A stretch of 64,000 nt of DNA, from contig NZ_CANNES010000009.1 of the NCBI RefSeq assembly GCF_947503705.1, forward strand, positions 83,581 to 147,580, given 5' to 3'. The notes below the pieces were generated by a model. That model saw only the letters and a list, made by a program, of their open reading frames with translations. It was not told where the DNA came from and did no database searches. Position 1 is the stretch's first letter, and each line of letters begins with the position of its first letter. The stretch comes from an uncultured Tateyamaria sp. (lineage in GTDB: Bacteria; Pseudomonadota; Alphaproteobacteria; Rhodobacterales; Rhodobacteraceae). A program made the position numbers and the translations under genes. Positions 8,910 through 18,402 of the stretch are shown here, in pieces.

Positions 8910-10160
8910 ATGGCTCAACTGAAAACAAAGATCGCGACGCTGATGGTGGCGACCGCACTGACAACGGCACCGGCGCTGGCCGAGGACGTCGAGGTGCTGC
9001 ACTGGTGGACATCGGGCGGCGAAGCGGCCGCTTTGAATGTTTTGAAAGGCGACCTTGAAACGCAGGGAATCGGCTGGCAAGACATGCCTGTCGCGGGCGG
9101 TGGTGGCGAGGCGGCGATGACCGTCTTGCGGGCACGCGTGACATCGGGCAATGCGCCTACGGCCGTTCAAATGCTCGGCTTTGACATTCTGGACTGGGCA
9201 GATCAGGGCGCACTTGCTGACCTGAATTCGGTTGCCGCCGAACAGGGCTGGGATGCCGTGGTGCCAGAGGCGCTTCAGGCGTTTGCAAAGGTAGATGGCA
9301 AATGGGTCTCGGCGCCCGTCAACGTCCATTCGACAAACTGGGTCTGGGCCAACAAGGCGGTGCTGGACAGCAACGGTATTGCTGTGCCCACCACGTGGGA
9401 CGAGTTCGCGGCAGCCGTGGACGCGCTGAGTGCGGCTGGTGTGACACCGATCGCGCATGGTGGTCAGGCCTGGCAGGATGCAACTGTTTTTGACGCGGTT
9501 GCCATGGGCGCGTTGGGACCAGACGGCTACAAGGCCGCTTTCATTGATCTGGACGAAGACGCGCTAGGCGGCGACGCCATGAAAACAGCGTTTGAGCGTA
9601 TGGAGTTCATCCGTGCCAATGTCGACGAGAACTTCTCGGGCCGGGATTGGAACCTTGCCACAGCCATGGTCATCAACGGCGAAGCCGGGTTTCAGATGAT
9701 GGGTGACTGGGCCAAAGGGGAATTCCTGAGCGCGGGCAAGACCCCGGGCGACGACTTCCTCTGCTTCCGTTTCCCCGGCACCGAAAATCAGGTGACCTTC
9801 AACGCGGACCAGTTTGCGATGTTTGATCAGGGCGGCACCGTGTCTGCGGAACAAGCGGCACTTGCTTCGGCCATCCTGTCACCTTCGTTCCAGTCAGCGT
9901 TTAATGTGGTCAAGGGCTCGGTGCCCGCGCGCACAGATGTGTCGGATGCTGATTTCGACGCCTGCGGCAAACAGGGGATGAAGGATCTGGCGGCAGCCGC
10001 TGCTTCCGGCAACCTCTTTGGTTCCATGGCCCATGGGCATGCGAACCCGGCATCCATCAAGAACGCGATGTATGACGTGATCACGGCCCACTTCAACGGT
10101 GAGTATGACGCCGAAACGGCCGTGTCCGAATTGGTGGATGCTGTTTCTATCGCGAAGTAA
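8910..10160 (+). CDS. Sugar ABC transporter, extracellular solute-binding protein (CUT1 type)
   Basis: A 416-residue periplasmic binding protein. The N-terminus is a clear Sec signal ([20 protein letters not shown]), with cleavage likely after ALA at about residue 24. The mature part starts [16 protein letters not shown], the typical opening of the MalE/UgpB-like family 1 proteins that bind mono- or oligosaccharides. GGAGG lies 8 nt before the ATG. It is followed by a 12-bp stem-loop, two permeases and an ATPase, so a whole CUT1 importer is encoded here. The substrate cannot be read from sequence, but the surrounding enzymes point to a sugar, sugar acid or glycoside. Confidence 0.93.
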   Translation: MAQLKTKIATLMVATALTTAPALAEDVEVLHWWTSGGEAAALNVLKGDLETQGIGWQDMPVAGGGGEAAMTVLRARVTSGNAPTAVQMLGFDILDWADQGALADLNSVAAEQGWDAVVPEALQAFAKVDGKWVSAPVNVHSTNWVWANKAVLDSNGIAVPTTWDEFAAAVDALSAAGVTPIAHGGQAWQDATVFDAVAMGALGPDGYKAAFIDLDEDALGGDAMKTAFERMEFIRANVDENFSGRDWNLATAMVINGEAGFQMMGDWAKGEFLSAGKTPGDDFLCFRFPGTENQVTFNADQFAMFDQGGTVSAEQAALASAILSPSFQSAFNVVKGSVPARTDVSDADFDACGKQGMKDLAAAAASGNLFGSMAHGHANPASIKNAMYDVITAHFNGEYDAETAVSELVDAVSIAK

Positions 10161-10167
10161 GCAAAAC

Positions 10168-10196
10168 CGGGCAGGGCGCTCCATGCGCCCTGCCCG
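10168..10196 (+). terminator. Stem-loop after the solute-binding protein gene
   Basis: A perfect 12-bp stem (10168-10179 with 10185-10196) and a 5-nt loop lie 7 nt after the binding-protein stop. No T-run follows, so it is more likely a 3' stabilising or partial-termination hairpin that keeps binding-protein mRNA in excess over the permease mRNA, a common arrangement in ABC importer operons. The role is inferred. Confidence 0.7.
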
Positions 10197-10219
10197 TCCT
10201 CTTGCCAAAGGACACGATC

Positions 10220-11113
10220 ATGGCTGACACCGCACAGGTCGACCTACGCACTCGACTGCAAAACTGGCTGCCCAAGCTGGTTCTTGCACCGTCCTTTGCA
10301 ATGGTTCTTTTGTTTGTCTACGGCTTCATCGCTTTCACGGTCTATCTGTCCTTCACCGATAGCCGCATCCTGCCGTCCTATGGTTGGGTCGGGCTGGAGA
10401 ACTACGAAAAACTGTTCCGCCTGCGCCATTGGAAGATCGCCGTTTCCAACCTGGCCGTCTTTGCGATCCTCTACATCGGTATTTCCAGTCTGATCGGGCT
10501 GATGCTGGCTATTTTCCTGGATCAGAAGATCCGGATCGAAGGTGCTCTACGCACCGTCTATCTCTATCCGATGGCGCTGAGCTTTATCGTGACGGGCACT
10601 GCCTGGAAGTGGCTGCTTGATCCCGGGATCGGCCTGGAACACACAATGCATCTGTGGGGTTGGACAACGTTCAGTTTTGACTGGATCAAGAACAGCGACT
10701 ACGCGATCTATACTGTGGTTCTCGCCGCCGTCTGGCAGTCATCAGGTTTTGCCATGGCGATGTTCTTGGCCGGATTGCGCGGCATCGACAATGAAATCCT
10801 GAAGGCCGCGCAGATGGACGGCGCGTCGAACTGGCAGCTTTATCGCCGCATCATCATTCCGCAACTACGCCCCGCTTTCCTTTCGGCATTCGTAATCCTG
10901 TCCCATCTTGCGATCAAATCCTACGACCTTGTCATCGCGTTGACAGGCGGTGGGCCCGGCCGGGCCACCGAACTGCCCGCGACGTTCATGTATTCCTACA
11001 CCTTCACGCGCAACCAGATGGGTATCGGCGCGTCCTCTGCGGTCATTATGCTGATCACCATCGCCGCCATCATGGTCCCTTACCTTTACGCCGAGCTGAA
11101 GGAGAAGAAATGA
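10220..11113 (+). CDS. Sugar ABC transporter permease (MalF/UgpA type)
   Basis: A 297-residue inner-membrane permease with six predicted helices, the first around residues 15-38. The cytoplasmic EAA loop, which contacts the ATPase, is seen as LKAAQMDGASNWQLYRRIIIPQLRP. ATG 10220 has AAAGGA 7 nt upstream; the in-frame TTG at 10202 would overlap the ribosome-binding site. The stop overlaps the second permease start (ATGATGG). Works with the second permease and the ATPase below. Confidence 0.92.
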   Translation: MADTAQVDLRTRLQNWLPKLVLAPSFAMVLLFVYGFIAFTVYLSFTDSRILPSYGWVGLENYEKLFRLRHWKIAVSNLAVFAILYIGISSLIGLMLAIFLDQKIRIEGALRTVYLYPMALSFIVTGTAWKWLLDPGIGLEHTMHLWGWTTFSFDWIKNSDYAIYTVVLAAVWQSSGFAMAMFLAGLRGIDNEILKAAQMDGASNWQLYRRIIIPQLRPAFLSAFVILSHLAIKSYDLVIALTGGGPGRATELPATFMYSYTFTRNQMGIGASSAVIMLITIAAIMVPYLYAELKEKK

Positions 11114-11994
11114 TGGCCATTGCAAGCACTGATACGGCCATCCGCTCCGGTCGTGTGACGCGCACCTTTCTCTATCTGGTTTTGCTGCTCTTCGCGCTTT
11201 TTTATCTGCTGCCCTTCGCAATCATGGTGATGAATTCCATGAAGCCTCTGGATGAAATCACCGGGGGCAACATGATGGCATTCCCCACGGACTGGACGCT
11301 GGAGCCATGGCGCAAAGCGTGGTCAGAGGCGCAAGTCGGTGTCGATGCCACAGGCCTGCGCCCTTATTTCTACAACTCGCTCATCATGGCCATTCCCGCT
11401 GTGATGTTGTCGACATTCTTTGGTGCGCTGAACGGCTACGTGCTCACAAAATGGCAGTTTCGCGGGCATAATATCGTCTTCGGACTGCTACTTTTCTCCT
11501 GCTTCATTCCATTTCAGATCGTCCTGATCCCCATGGCGCGGATGCTGGGCATCTTTGGGCTTGCAGGCTCAACCGGTGGGCTGATCCTGGTGCACTTCGT
11601 CTACGGGATCGGGTTCACAACACTCTATTTCCGCAACTACTATGCCGCCTTCCCAACCGAACTGATCCGGGCGGCCCAGATCGACGGCGCGGGCTTTTTC
11701 CGCATTTTCTGGCGCATCCTTTTGCCATCATCCGGGCCGATCATCGCGGTCAGCTTCATCTGGCAATTCACCAACATCTGGAACGATTTCCTGTTCGGGG
11801 CTTCATTTGCCGACTTCAGCAGCCAGCCAATGACCGTTGCCCTGAACAATCTGGTGCAAAGCTCCACTGGCGTCAAAGAATACAACGTCCACTTCGCCGG
11901 TGCCATCTATGCCGCAATCCCCACCCTGCTCGTTTACATCGTGGCAGGGCGCTACTTCGTGCGCGGTCTGATGGCCGGTTCAGTCAAAGGATAA
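11110..11994 (+). CDS. Sugar ABC transporter permease (MalG/UgpE type)
   Basis: A 294-residue permease, partner of the preceding gene. It has an N-terminal helix (FLYLVLLLFALFYLLPFAI), a large periplasmic loop carrying FPTDWTLEPWRKAW, and the EAA loop IRAAQIDGAGFFRIFWRILLPSSGP. The C-terminus (FVRGLMAGSVKG) is the standard ending for MalG-like carbohydrate permeases. ATG 11110 overlaps the previous stop; the second ATG at 11113 is equally possible. The ATPase gene starts 3 nt after the stop. Confidence 0.92.
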   Translation: MMAIASTDTAIRSGRVTRTFLYLVLLLFALFYLLPFAIMVMNSMKPLDEITGGNMMAFPTDWTLEPWRKAWSEAQVGVDATGLRPYFYNSLIMAIPAVMLSTFFGALNGYVLTKWQFRGHNIVFGLLLFSCFIPFQIVLIPMARMLGIFGLAGSTGGLILVHFVYGIGFTTLYFRNYYAAFPTELIRAAQIDGAGFFRIFWRILLPSSGPIIAVSFIWQFTNIWNDFLFGASFADFSSQPMTVALNNLVQSSTGVKEYNVHFAGAIYAAIPTLLVYIVAGRYFVRGLMAGSVKG

Positions 11995-11997
11995 ATC

Positions 11998-13104
11998 ATG
12001 GGCTTTCTCGATATTCGAAATGCAACCAAAGCCTACGGCTCGGTTCAGGTTCTGCACGAAGTCGACATAACCGTTGAAGAGGGCGAGTTTCTTGTGCTCG
12101 TTGGCCCTTCGGGTTGCGGCAAATCCACCCTGCTCAACATGATTGCCGGGCTCGAAGACATCACCAGTGGCGAGATTTCGATCAAAGGGCAGCCCATGAA
12201 TGGCGTCCATCCCTCGAAACGCAACATCGCCATGGTTTTCCAGTCCTACGCGCTTTACCCCAACATGACCGTTGGCCAGAACATCACCTTTGGGCTTGAG
12301 ATGCACGGCGTGCCCAAAACCAAACGGGACCAGGCCATGGCCGATGTGGCCAAGCTGTTGCAGATCGAACCGCTGTTGGCCCGCAAACCCGGACAGTTGT
12401 CGGGCGGGCAACGCCAGCGGGTCGCAATGGGCCGTGCGCTGGTTCGCAATCCGGATGTGTTCCTGTTTGACGAACCGCTGTCGAACCTTGACGCCAAGCT
12501 CCGCGTCGATATGCGGACCGAAATCAAGAAACTGCACCAGAAACTCGGCACCACGATCGTTTACGTCACCCATGACCAGATCGAGGCGATGACACTGTCC
12601 ACGCGCATCGCCGTGATGAATGGCGGCTATGTGCAGCAGCTTGGAACGCCCAAGGAAATCTATGACAACCCGGCCAACCTGTTTGTGGCGACTTTCATGG
12701 GCTCCCCGTCCATGAACCTGATCGACGTCACATTGCGGGTCGAGGGCAACAGCGTCTTTGCCGACACAACCGATGCGAAGGGGGCAAGGATTTCGCTTCC
12801 CATCAACGCGTCGGTCAACGGCCTTGACGGCAAAAACGCCATTCTCGGCCTGCGCCCCGAAGCGTTGACAGACGTGGATGGATCGGATGCCCGTGCCACG
12901 CAAATTGCCCACGTCCCGAATGAGGTCACTGTGACTGAACCCGCCGGGTCAGACACCTTTGTGACCACGAGTTTTGGCGGAAAAGACTGCGTCGCCCGCA
13001 TGCGCGCGGATGCAGATGCCAAACCCGGCGAGCGGGTAACTTTTGCATTCAATATGGACAAGGCCGTTCTTTTTGACCCCGAAACAGAGGCGCGGATTGC
13101 ATGA
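11998..13104 (+). CDS. Sugar ABC transporter ATP-binding protein (MalK/UgpC type)
   Basis: A 368-residue ATPase. Walker [10 protein letters not shown] is at residues 36-44, the signature LSGGQRQR near 135, Walker [14 protein letters not shown] near 155-167 and the switch His in VTHDQIEAM. About 130 residues after the ATPase domain form the MalK-type OB/TOBE regulatory domain (LGLRPEAL). It energises the importer encoded just upstream. Its stop overlaps the GMC oxidoreductase start (ATGA), which links the uptake system with that enzyme. Confidence 0.94.
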   Translation: MGFLDIRNATKAYGSVQVLHEVDITVEEGEFLVLVGPSGCGKSTLLNMIAGLEDITSGEISIKGQPMNGVHPSKRNIAMVFQSYALYPNMTVGQNITFGLEMHGVPKTKRDQAMADVAKLLQIEPLLARKPGQLSGGQRQRVAMGRALVRNPDVFLFDEPLSNLDAKLRVDMRTEIKKLHQKLGTTIVYVTHDQIEAMTLSTRIAVMNGGYVQQLGTPKEIYDNPANLFVATFMGSPSMNLIDVTLRVEGNSVFADTTDAKGARISLPINASVNGLDGKNAILGLRPEALTDVDGSDARATQIAHVPNEVTVTEPAGSDTFVTTSFGGKDCVARMRADADAKPGERVTFAFNMDKAVLFDPETEARIA

Positions 13105-14735
13105 TACCGCGCCGGTTTCGGCGCGCCAAGCCATTGGTCGACACCTATGACTTCATCATTGTGGGCGGTGGTTCAGCAGGTTGTGTGCTGGCACGGCGCC
13201 TGGTGGATTCAGGCGCGGTCTCCGTCTTGTTGCTCGAGGCGGGGCCGAGCGACTGGAACCCATTGCTGCACGTGCCCGCAGGATTTACCAAGCTCACCGG
13301 CACGAGCCATACATGGGGCTACGAGACATCCCCGCAGTCCGGTTTGAAAAACCGACAGGTCTGGTATCCCCAGGCCCGTGTTCTGGGTGGGGGATCGTCC
13401 ATCAACGCCCAGCTTTATACACGAGGCAACGCGTGGGATTACGACAATTGGGCTGCACATGGGTGTGACGGCTGGGCTTATGCTGACGTCCTGCCCTATT
13501 TCCGCCGGGCAGAGGACAACACACGCTTTGCCGATGAATTTCACGGACAAGGCGGGCCGCTCCGGGTGTCCGATCCCGTTCCGCACCCACTCACCACGGT
13601 CTTTGCCCGCGCGGCGCAACAGGCAGGCATGACCTATAACCCTGACTTCAACGGGGCGCAGCAGGCGGGGCTCGGCTTTTATCAGGTGACCAATCGAGCC
13701 GGACGGCGCAGTTCTGCTGCGGTCTGTTATCTGGGGCCGGTGCAGAATGCAGAACAACTGACCCTCCGATGCGATGCCCACGTCGAGCGGATCATCGTCA
13801 CGGGCGGGCGCGCTACGGGTGTCATGCTTAATGGGAAGAAAATCACTGCTCGGCGCGAGGTGATCCTGACGGCGGGCGCAATCGGCAGCCCGCGGGTGCT
13901 GATGCATTCCGGCATCGGCCCGGCCCAGCACCTGAGCGAGGTCGGGATAAAGGTCGTGATGGACCTGCCCGGCGTGGGCGAGAACCTGCACGATCATATG
14001 GACGTCTTTGTGGTGGCCGAATGCGATGGGGACCTCAGTTTTGATCGCTACAAACCGTTGCACATGCAGGCTTGGGCCGGGTTGCAATATGGCGTGAATC
14101 GCACAGGGCCGCTTGCCCATAACATCTGCGATGGCGGTGGTTTCTGGTACGCGGACAACACCGATGAGGCACCCGCTCCCGACATTCAGTTTCACTTCCT
14201 TCCAGGGTCGGGCCTTGAACATGGGCTCAAACCGATCCGAAATGGCGTTACCCTGAATTCAGCATATCTGCGGCCAAAGTCACGCGGTGAGGTCCGTCTG
14301 AAATCCAGCGATCCCACTGCCAAAGTGCATATCAATCCAAACTATTGGAACGACCCAAACGATATGCGTCTTTCTGTCGAGGGCTTCAAACTTGCCCGCC
14401 GCATCCTGTCCGCTCCGGTGTTTCGCGATGTCCTGCTGGGTGAGGCCAATCCAGGCCCGGCCTGCAAAACCGAGGATGACATCATTCAATACGCTTACCG
14501 CCATGCCAAAACCGATTATCATCCGGTCGGCACATGCCGTATGGGCGCTGCAGAAGACCCCCAGGCGGTCGTCACCCCGGACCTTTGCCTCAAGGGGGTC
14601 GAGGGGCTGCGCGTCTGTGACAGTTCCGTGATGCCCTTTGTCAACTCTTCCAACACCAATGCACCCACGATCATGATTGCCGAAAAGGCCGCCGACGCAA
14701 TACTCGCTCAACACGCTTTGAAGGACACACCATGA
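13101..14735 (+). CDS. GMC family oxidoreductase (choline dehydrogenase-like)
   Basis: A 544-residue FAD-dependent alcohol oxidoreductase. The FAD-binding [18 protein letters not shown] starts near residue 17, followed by the GMC signature [18 protein letters not shown] and, near the C-terminus, [10 protein letters not shown] with the catalytic His and [15 protein letters not shown]. It resembles choline/alcohol/sugar dehydrogenases that donate electrons to the respiratory chain rather than producing peroxide. No signal peptide or twin-arginine motif is evident, so it is cytoplasmic or membrane-associated. The start overlaps the ATPase stop by 4 nt. Substrate likely the imported compound or a derivative (inference). 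Confidence 0.9.
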   Translation: MIPRRFRRAKPLVDTYDFIIVGGGSAGCVLARRLVDSGAVSVLLLEAGPSDWNPLLHVPAGFTKLTGTSHTWGYETSPQSGLKNRQVWYPQARVLGGGSSINAQLYTRGNAWDYDNWAAHGCDGWAYADVLPYFRRAEDNTRFADEFHGQGGPLRVSDPVPHPLTTVFARAAQQAGMTYNPDFNGAQQAGLGFYQVTNRAGRRSSAAVCYLGPVQNAEQLTLRCDAHVERIIVTGGRATGVMLNGKKITARREVILTAGAIGSPRVLMHSGIGPAQHLSEVGIKVVMDLPGVGENLHDHMDVFVVAECDGDLSFDRYKPLHMQAWAGLQYGVNRTGPLAHNICDGGGFWYADNTDEAPAPDIQFHFLPGSGLEHGLKPIRNGVTLNSAYLRPKSRGEVRLKSSDPTAKVHINPNYWNDPNDMRLSVEGFKLARRILSAPVFRDVLLGEANPGPACKTEDDIIQYAYRHAKTDYHPVGTCRMGAAEDPQAVVTPDLCLKGVEGLRVCDSSVMPFVNSSNTNAPTIMIAEKAADAILAQHALKDTP

Positions 14736-15160
14736 CCGGCAATCTGCACTTTCCCCCAACGCTCACATATCACGCCGCCCAAGGTATGGTGGCCACCGCA
14801 ATCGCACATGCGATGAAAAATGGTTGGGTTGTCGCCGTGGCGGTTCTTGATCCATCCGGCGGTGTCCTGAGTGCTGGGCGGATGGACGGGGCCGTTCCGA
14901 CAATCTTGGAAATTGCTACGGACAAAGCATTCACTGCCACCCAGGGGCGCAGTACAGATGCGTTCGGCAAACGCATGTTGGAAGACCCACAGATGACTTT
15001 GGCGGCGTCCAACCGCCCCAGAATGGTCGCGTGGGAAGGCGGCTTGCCGATCCGGGCCGACGGCGTGGTAGTCGGCGCGATCGGTGTTTCAGGCGCGTCA
15101 GGACACGAAGACGCGGCCTGCGCGCAGGCCGCAGTGGAACGCCTAGGGTTCACCGCATAA
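14732..15160 (+). CDS. GlcG/HbpS family protein
   Basis: A 142-residue protein of the GlcG/HbpS (DUF336) family. The recognisable core is VAVAVLDPSGGVLSAGRMDGA, DKAFTATQGRST, GGLPIRADGVVVGAIGVSGASGHEDAACAQAAVE. Members are found with glycolate oxidase, alcohol dehydrogenases and haem-binding systems; their function is poorly defined (haem or cofactor binding, or protein protection). It is coupled to the GMC gene by an ATGA overlap, the usual association with oxidoreductases. Last gene of the rightward operon; no convincing T-rich terminator follows. Confidence 0.87.
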   Translation: MTGNLHFPPTLTYHAAQGMVATAIAHAMKNGWVVAVAVLDPSGGVLSAGRMDGAVPTILEIATDKAFTATQGRSTDAFGKRMLEDPQMTLAASNRPRMVAWEGGLPIRADGVVVGAIGVSGASGHEDAACAQAAVERLGFTA

Positions 15161-15437
15161 CGCTACTGATTCAAACACACCCGGCAGATTACGAATTCCA
15201 CCACCCGTCGGGTGCCGCGAAGCAAAAAAGGGGGGAATTGCAGCGCTGGTTATCATGGACAGCGCCGTACTTTCATGGCGACATCAGCGTGCAAATTGGA
15301 TTTCACGCGTCCCCGACTGTTCGCTTGTAGGCCGGATGGCAACCCTAGCCTGTTCAGCGCCGAGCATAATTGTAAGCACGTAGGAAAGCATTCTGCCTCA
15401 AAAAGCAGAACCATATTCGCCTATAAATGGGAGGCTA

Positions 15438-15514
15438 TGGCGGACCGAGGAGGATTCGAACCCCCGACCCCCTGATTCGTAGTCAGGTACTCTATCCAGC
15501 TGAGCTATCGGTCC
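15438..15514 (-). tRNA. tRNA-Arg (anticodon ACG)
   Basis: On the minus strand a full cloverleaf folds. The acceptor GGACCGA pairs with TCGGTCC, the discriminator is G and a genomically encoded CCA ends at 15438. The anticodon stem CCTGA/TCAGG encloses loop CTACGAA, giving anticodon ACG (read as ICG), and the T-arm loop is GTTCGAAT with stem GGGGG-type pairing. Length 77 nt including CCA. It lies 69 nt beyond the histidine kinase stop. Confidence 0.97.
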
Positions 15515-15583
15515 GTTGAGGCCGGGGTTTAGTCTTGTGACCGGGGCTTTGCAAGGGGCAATCTTGCGGTATTGGCCTTACGT

Positions 15584-16966
15584 TCAAAACCCGTCGCCTT
15601 TTGGCAGACGGATCGAAAACACGGTGCCCTTCGGACCGGTCCGATCCAGCTCCAACGCGCCGCCGTGGCCGCGGATCAACTCGGAGGCGATGGCCAGACC
15701 TAGACCCGTGCCGCCTTTGCTGACGCCGCCCTGAAATGGGGTAAACAGGTGCTCCTGAGCCTTTGGTGGCAAACCCGGCCCGGTGTCAGCCACCTCGATC
15801 CACCAGTTGTCGTCATCTTCATAGGCCGACACGGAAATTTCGCCGGCATTGCCGCTCGACACGATGGCCGTACGGGCGTTGCGCACCAGGTTCGAGATTA
15901 CCCTGTAAAGCTGCTCTGGATCGGCCCGCAACATCAGCATCGGCGGGATATTTTCGCTCAGGCTCACATCGTGGTCCCCGACGGCAAGGCGTTCGCTGTC
16001 CAGCACATCGGCCACCAATTCATCCAACGTCATCAAGGTCAGAGTCGGGCTTGGCTCTTCGGCCTTGCCAAAGGCGAGCGTGCTTTCGCACAAGTGCACC
16101 GCCCGGGTGATCGAGTTCACCAGTTTGGGCGCCATTCGGCGCACCAGCGGGTCTTCCGACGTCTCGATCCGGTCTGTAAAAAGCTGGGCCGAAGTCAGGA
16201 TATTGCGCAAATCATGGCTGATCTTCGACACAGCCGACCCCAGTTGGGCCAGCCGATCCTTTTGACGCAGGGCGTGGATCATGTCGGTTTGCAGGCTGCG
16301 CAGGGCTTCTTCGGCTTCGCGCAATTCGGTCACGGTGGCATTGGGTTCAATGATCCCGCGCACATCCTCAGGAGCCGCCGCATACCGCTGCATATGGCCC
16401 ACAACGCCCCGGATCGGTTTAACTAGGATCGCCCGCACCGCAATGAACAAGAGCAACGCCGTGACAATCGAAATCACGGCCGACAGGACTAAAATGCGTA
16501 TCCCATAATCGATCATCGCCATGCGGAGCGGTCGGGTCTCCATCGTCACTTCGATCAAAAGCCCGGCCTCGCGCACTGGCGCACCGATCACCCGGATCAC
16601 CTGGTCGTCACGTTCCAGCAACCGCATCATCGCATCCCTGATCAGAACAAGTGCCGTGCCCTCGCGCAGATCAAATGTCGCGTCGATAGGTTGCGGCATG
16701 GGCGTGGCCAACATCAACTGTCGCACTTCATCCCGGCGCAGAACAACGTTGAAGACGCCAGCATTCTCCAGCAGTTCCTGCTCAAGGTCACTGTCCAGCA
16801 TATCGTCGGCCAACAGGGCCAACGACGCGATCTGCGCCCGCTCAAGGCGGTTTTGCAGGTATTCTTCGCGGAACCGCGCGATGGACGGCACAAAGATCAG
16901 GATTTCGGCCAGCATCACAAAGATCGTCGTCAGGATCAAAAAGCGGCCAGAGAGCGAATTCATCAT
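15584..16966 (-). CDS. Membrane sensor histidine kinase (orphan)
   Basis: A 460-residue sensor kinase. An N-terminal helix (LILTTIFVMLAEILIFV) and a second helix near residues 180-205 flank an approximately 150-residue periplasmic sensor region. A HAMP-like linker (ILVKPIRGVVGHMQRY) follows, then the H-box SKISHDLRNILT with His251 as expected phosphoacceptor, N-box region NLVRNARTAI, and G-boxes DTGPGLPP and GGTGLGLAI. No response regulator gene is adjacent; the neighbours are a tRNA and a flavoprotein, so the partner must be encoded elsewhere. Signal sensed is unknown. Confidence 0.9.
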   Translation of the reverse strand: MMNSLSGRFLILTTIFVMLAEILIFVPSIARFREEYLQNRLERAQIASLALLADDMLDSDLEQELLENAGVFNVVLRRDEVRQLMLATPMPQPIDATFDLREGTALVLIRDAMMRLLERDDQVIRVIGAPVREAGLLIEVTMETRPLRMAMIDYGIRILVLSAVISIVTALLLFIAVRAILVKPIRGVVGHMQRYAAAPEDVRGIIEPNATVTELREAEEALRSLQTDMIHALRQKDRLAQLGSAVSKISHDLRNILTSAQLFTDRIETSEDPLVRRMAPKLVNSITRAVHLCESTLAFGKAEEPSPTLTLMTLDELVADVLDSERLAVGDHDVSLSENIPPMLMLRADPEQLYRVISNLVRNARTAIVSSGNAGEISVSAYEDDDNWWIEVADTGPGLPPKAQEHLFTPFQGGVSKGGTGLGLAIASELIRGHGGALELDRTGPKGTVFSIRLPKGDGF

Positions 16967-16978
16967 GCGCGTATGTGG

Positions 16979-18397
16979 TCAGGGAATGAAGCGTTGCACA
17001 AGGCCCACAACCCGTTTGACCAGATCACTTTCGAACAGACGCGGCGAAAAATACGCCCCGGCTGCCCGTTTGTTGACCTCACCGATGGTTGGGTAAGGCG
17101 CAACCATGGCGGCGACCTGGCTCATCTTGAGATTGTTGGCCAGTACCAGCGCCCAGAGGTTGATCAACTCACCCGCCTGATAGCCCGCGATAGAGGCCCC
17201 AACGGGCCGCCCTTTGACCACCATAACCTTGATCAAACCCCTGGTTTTGCGCTCTGCTATGGCCCGATCATTATGTTCGTAGTGAAAGCGGACAACCTCA
17301 AGCTTGGATCCATGTTCCTCTTTCGCCAACGCTTCGGTCAGGCCGACTTGGGCCAATTCCGGGTCGGTATACGTGGCCCAGGGAATATGGCTGGTCTTGG
17401 CCTTGGAGGGCAGGCCAAACAGCATCGACCGGATGATGACTCCGGCATGGTAACCCGCCACATGGGTGAATTGCAGCCCGCCTGCCACATCGCCGATGGC
17501 ATAGACACGGCGATTGCTGGTTTTCATCGCGGCATCGACCTTGATGCCGGTGCGGGTCGTCTCAATCCCCGCAGCGTCCAGTTTCAGGTTGCCCACATTG
17601 CTTTTGCGCCCCACAGCGACCAGCAGATGCGAGCCGGTAAAGCTGCGCCCATCCTCAGTACGGACCGTGACCAGACCATCGACGTTTTCGATCCGTTCCG
17701 CCTTGGCCTCTTCGGCAATCTCGATCCCTTCGGCGCGCAGGTTCTCAAGGACAACCTTGGCCATTTCCGGGTCATCCTTGCCCAGCGCCTTGGCCCCTTC
17801 GATGACAGTCACCTTGGAGCCGAGACGCACATGCGCCTGTGCCATCTCCATCCCGATGGGCCCACCGCCGATGATCAGCAGATGTTCGGGGCGCTCGCGC
17901 AGTTCCCAAAGGCTTTCATTGGTCAGATAGGGCACCGTGTCGATGCCCTCGATGGGCGGTACAAGGGGGCTCGACCCTGTGGCGATGACGATACGCCGGG
18001 CGGTGATGATCGTATCGCCTGCCTGCACCTCTTTGTCAGAGATGAAATGCCCAAATTCGCGGATCACTTCGACGCCAAAGCCTTCAAATCTTTCCTGGCT
18101 GTCTACCGGCTCAATCTGAGCAATCACGCCATGGACGTGATCCTTGGCTGCTGCGTAATCCACCTGTGGGGCGACATCGGCCACACCGTAGGCGGCCGCA
18201 TGCGACTGGCCGAATGCCGCCTTGCCACTGGCAATCAGTGCCTTGGACGGCACACAGCCATAGTTGAGGCAATCGCCACCCATCTTGTGCCCTTCGAGCA
18301 GGACAACCTTGGCCCCCATCTGGCTGGCCCCGGCTGCAACCGATAGACCACCGGATCCGGCACCAATCACCAGAATATCGGTTTTGATACGTTTCAT
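16979..18397 (-). CDS. FAD-dependent disulfide reductase (mercuric reductase / dihydrolipoyl dehydrogenase-like)
   Basis: A 472-residue class I pyridine nucleotide-disulfide oxidoreductase. FAD site ILVIGAGSGGLSVA is near the N-terminus, the redox pair is in GGDCLNYGCVPSKALI, the NAD(P) site is LLIIGGGPIGMEMA, and YAIGDVAGG follows. The interface region carries no second obvious C-terminal Cys pair as in true mercuric reductases. ATG 18397 gives the standard MKRIKTD start; longer starts add an atypical extension overlapping the neighbour. It lies 5 nt after the TVP38-type gene, a pairing seen in several bacteria, which suggests a redox role linked to that membrane protein. Substrate unknown. 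Confidence 0.88.
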   Translation of the reverse strand: MKRIKTDILVIGAGSGGLSVAAGASQMGAKVVLLEGHKMGGDCLNYGCVPSKALIASGKAAFGQSHAAAYGVADVAPQVDYAAAKDHVHGVIAQIEPVDSQERFEGFGVEVIREFGHFISDKEVQAGDTIITARRIVIATGSSPLVPPIEGIDTVPYLTNESLWELRERPEHLLIIGGGPIGMEMAQAHVRLGSKVTVIEGAKALGKDDPEMAKVVLENLRAEGIEIAEEAKAERIENVDGLVTVRTEDGRSFTGSHLLVAVGRKSNVGNLKLDAAGIETTRTGIKVDAAMKTSNRRVYAIGDVAGGLQFTHVAGYHAGVIIRSMLFGLPSKAKTSHIPWATYTDPELAQVGLTEALAKEEHGSKLEVVRFHYEHNDRAIAERKTRGLIKVMVVKGRPVGASIAGYQAGELINLWALVLANNLKMSQVAAMVAPYPTIGEVNKRAAGAYFSPRLFESDLVKRVVGLVQRFIP

Positions 18398-18402
18398 TTT
18401 GG

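Noticed and set aside
15212..15475. 87-residue ORF overlapping the tRNA-Arg region
   Set aside because: It runs into the tRNA gene on the opposite strand and its translation resembles no protein; considered chance.
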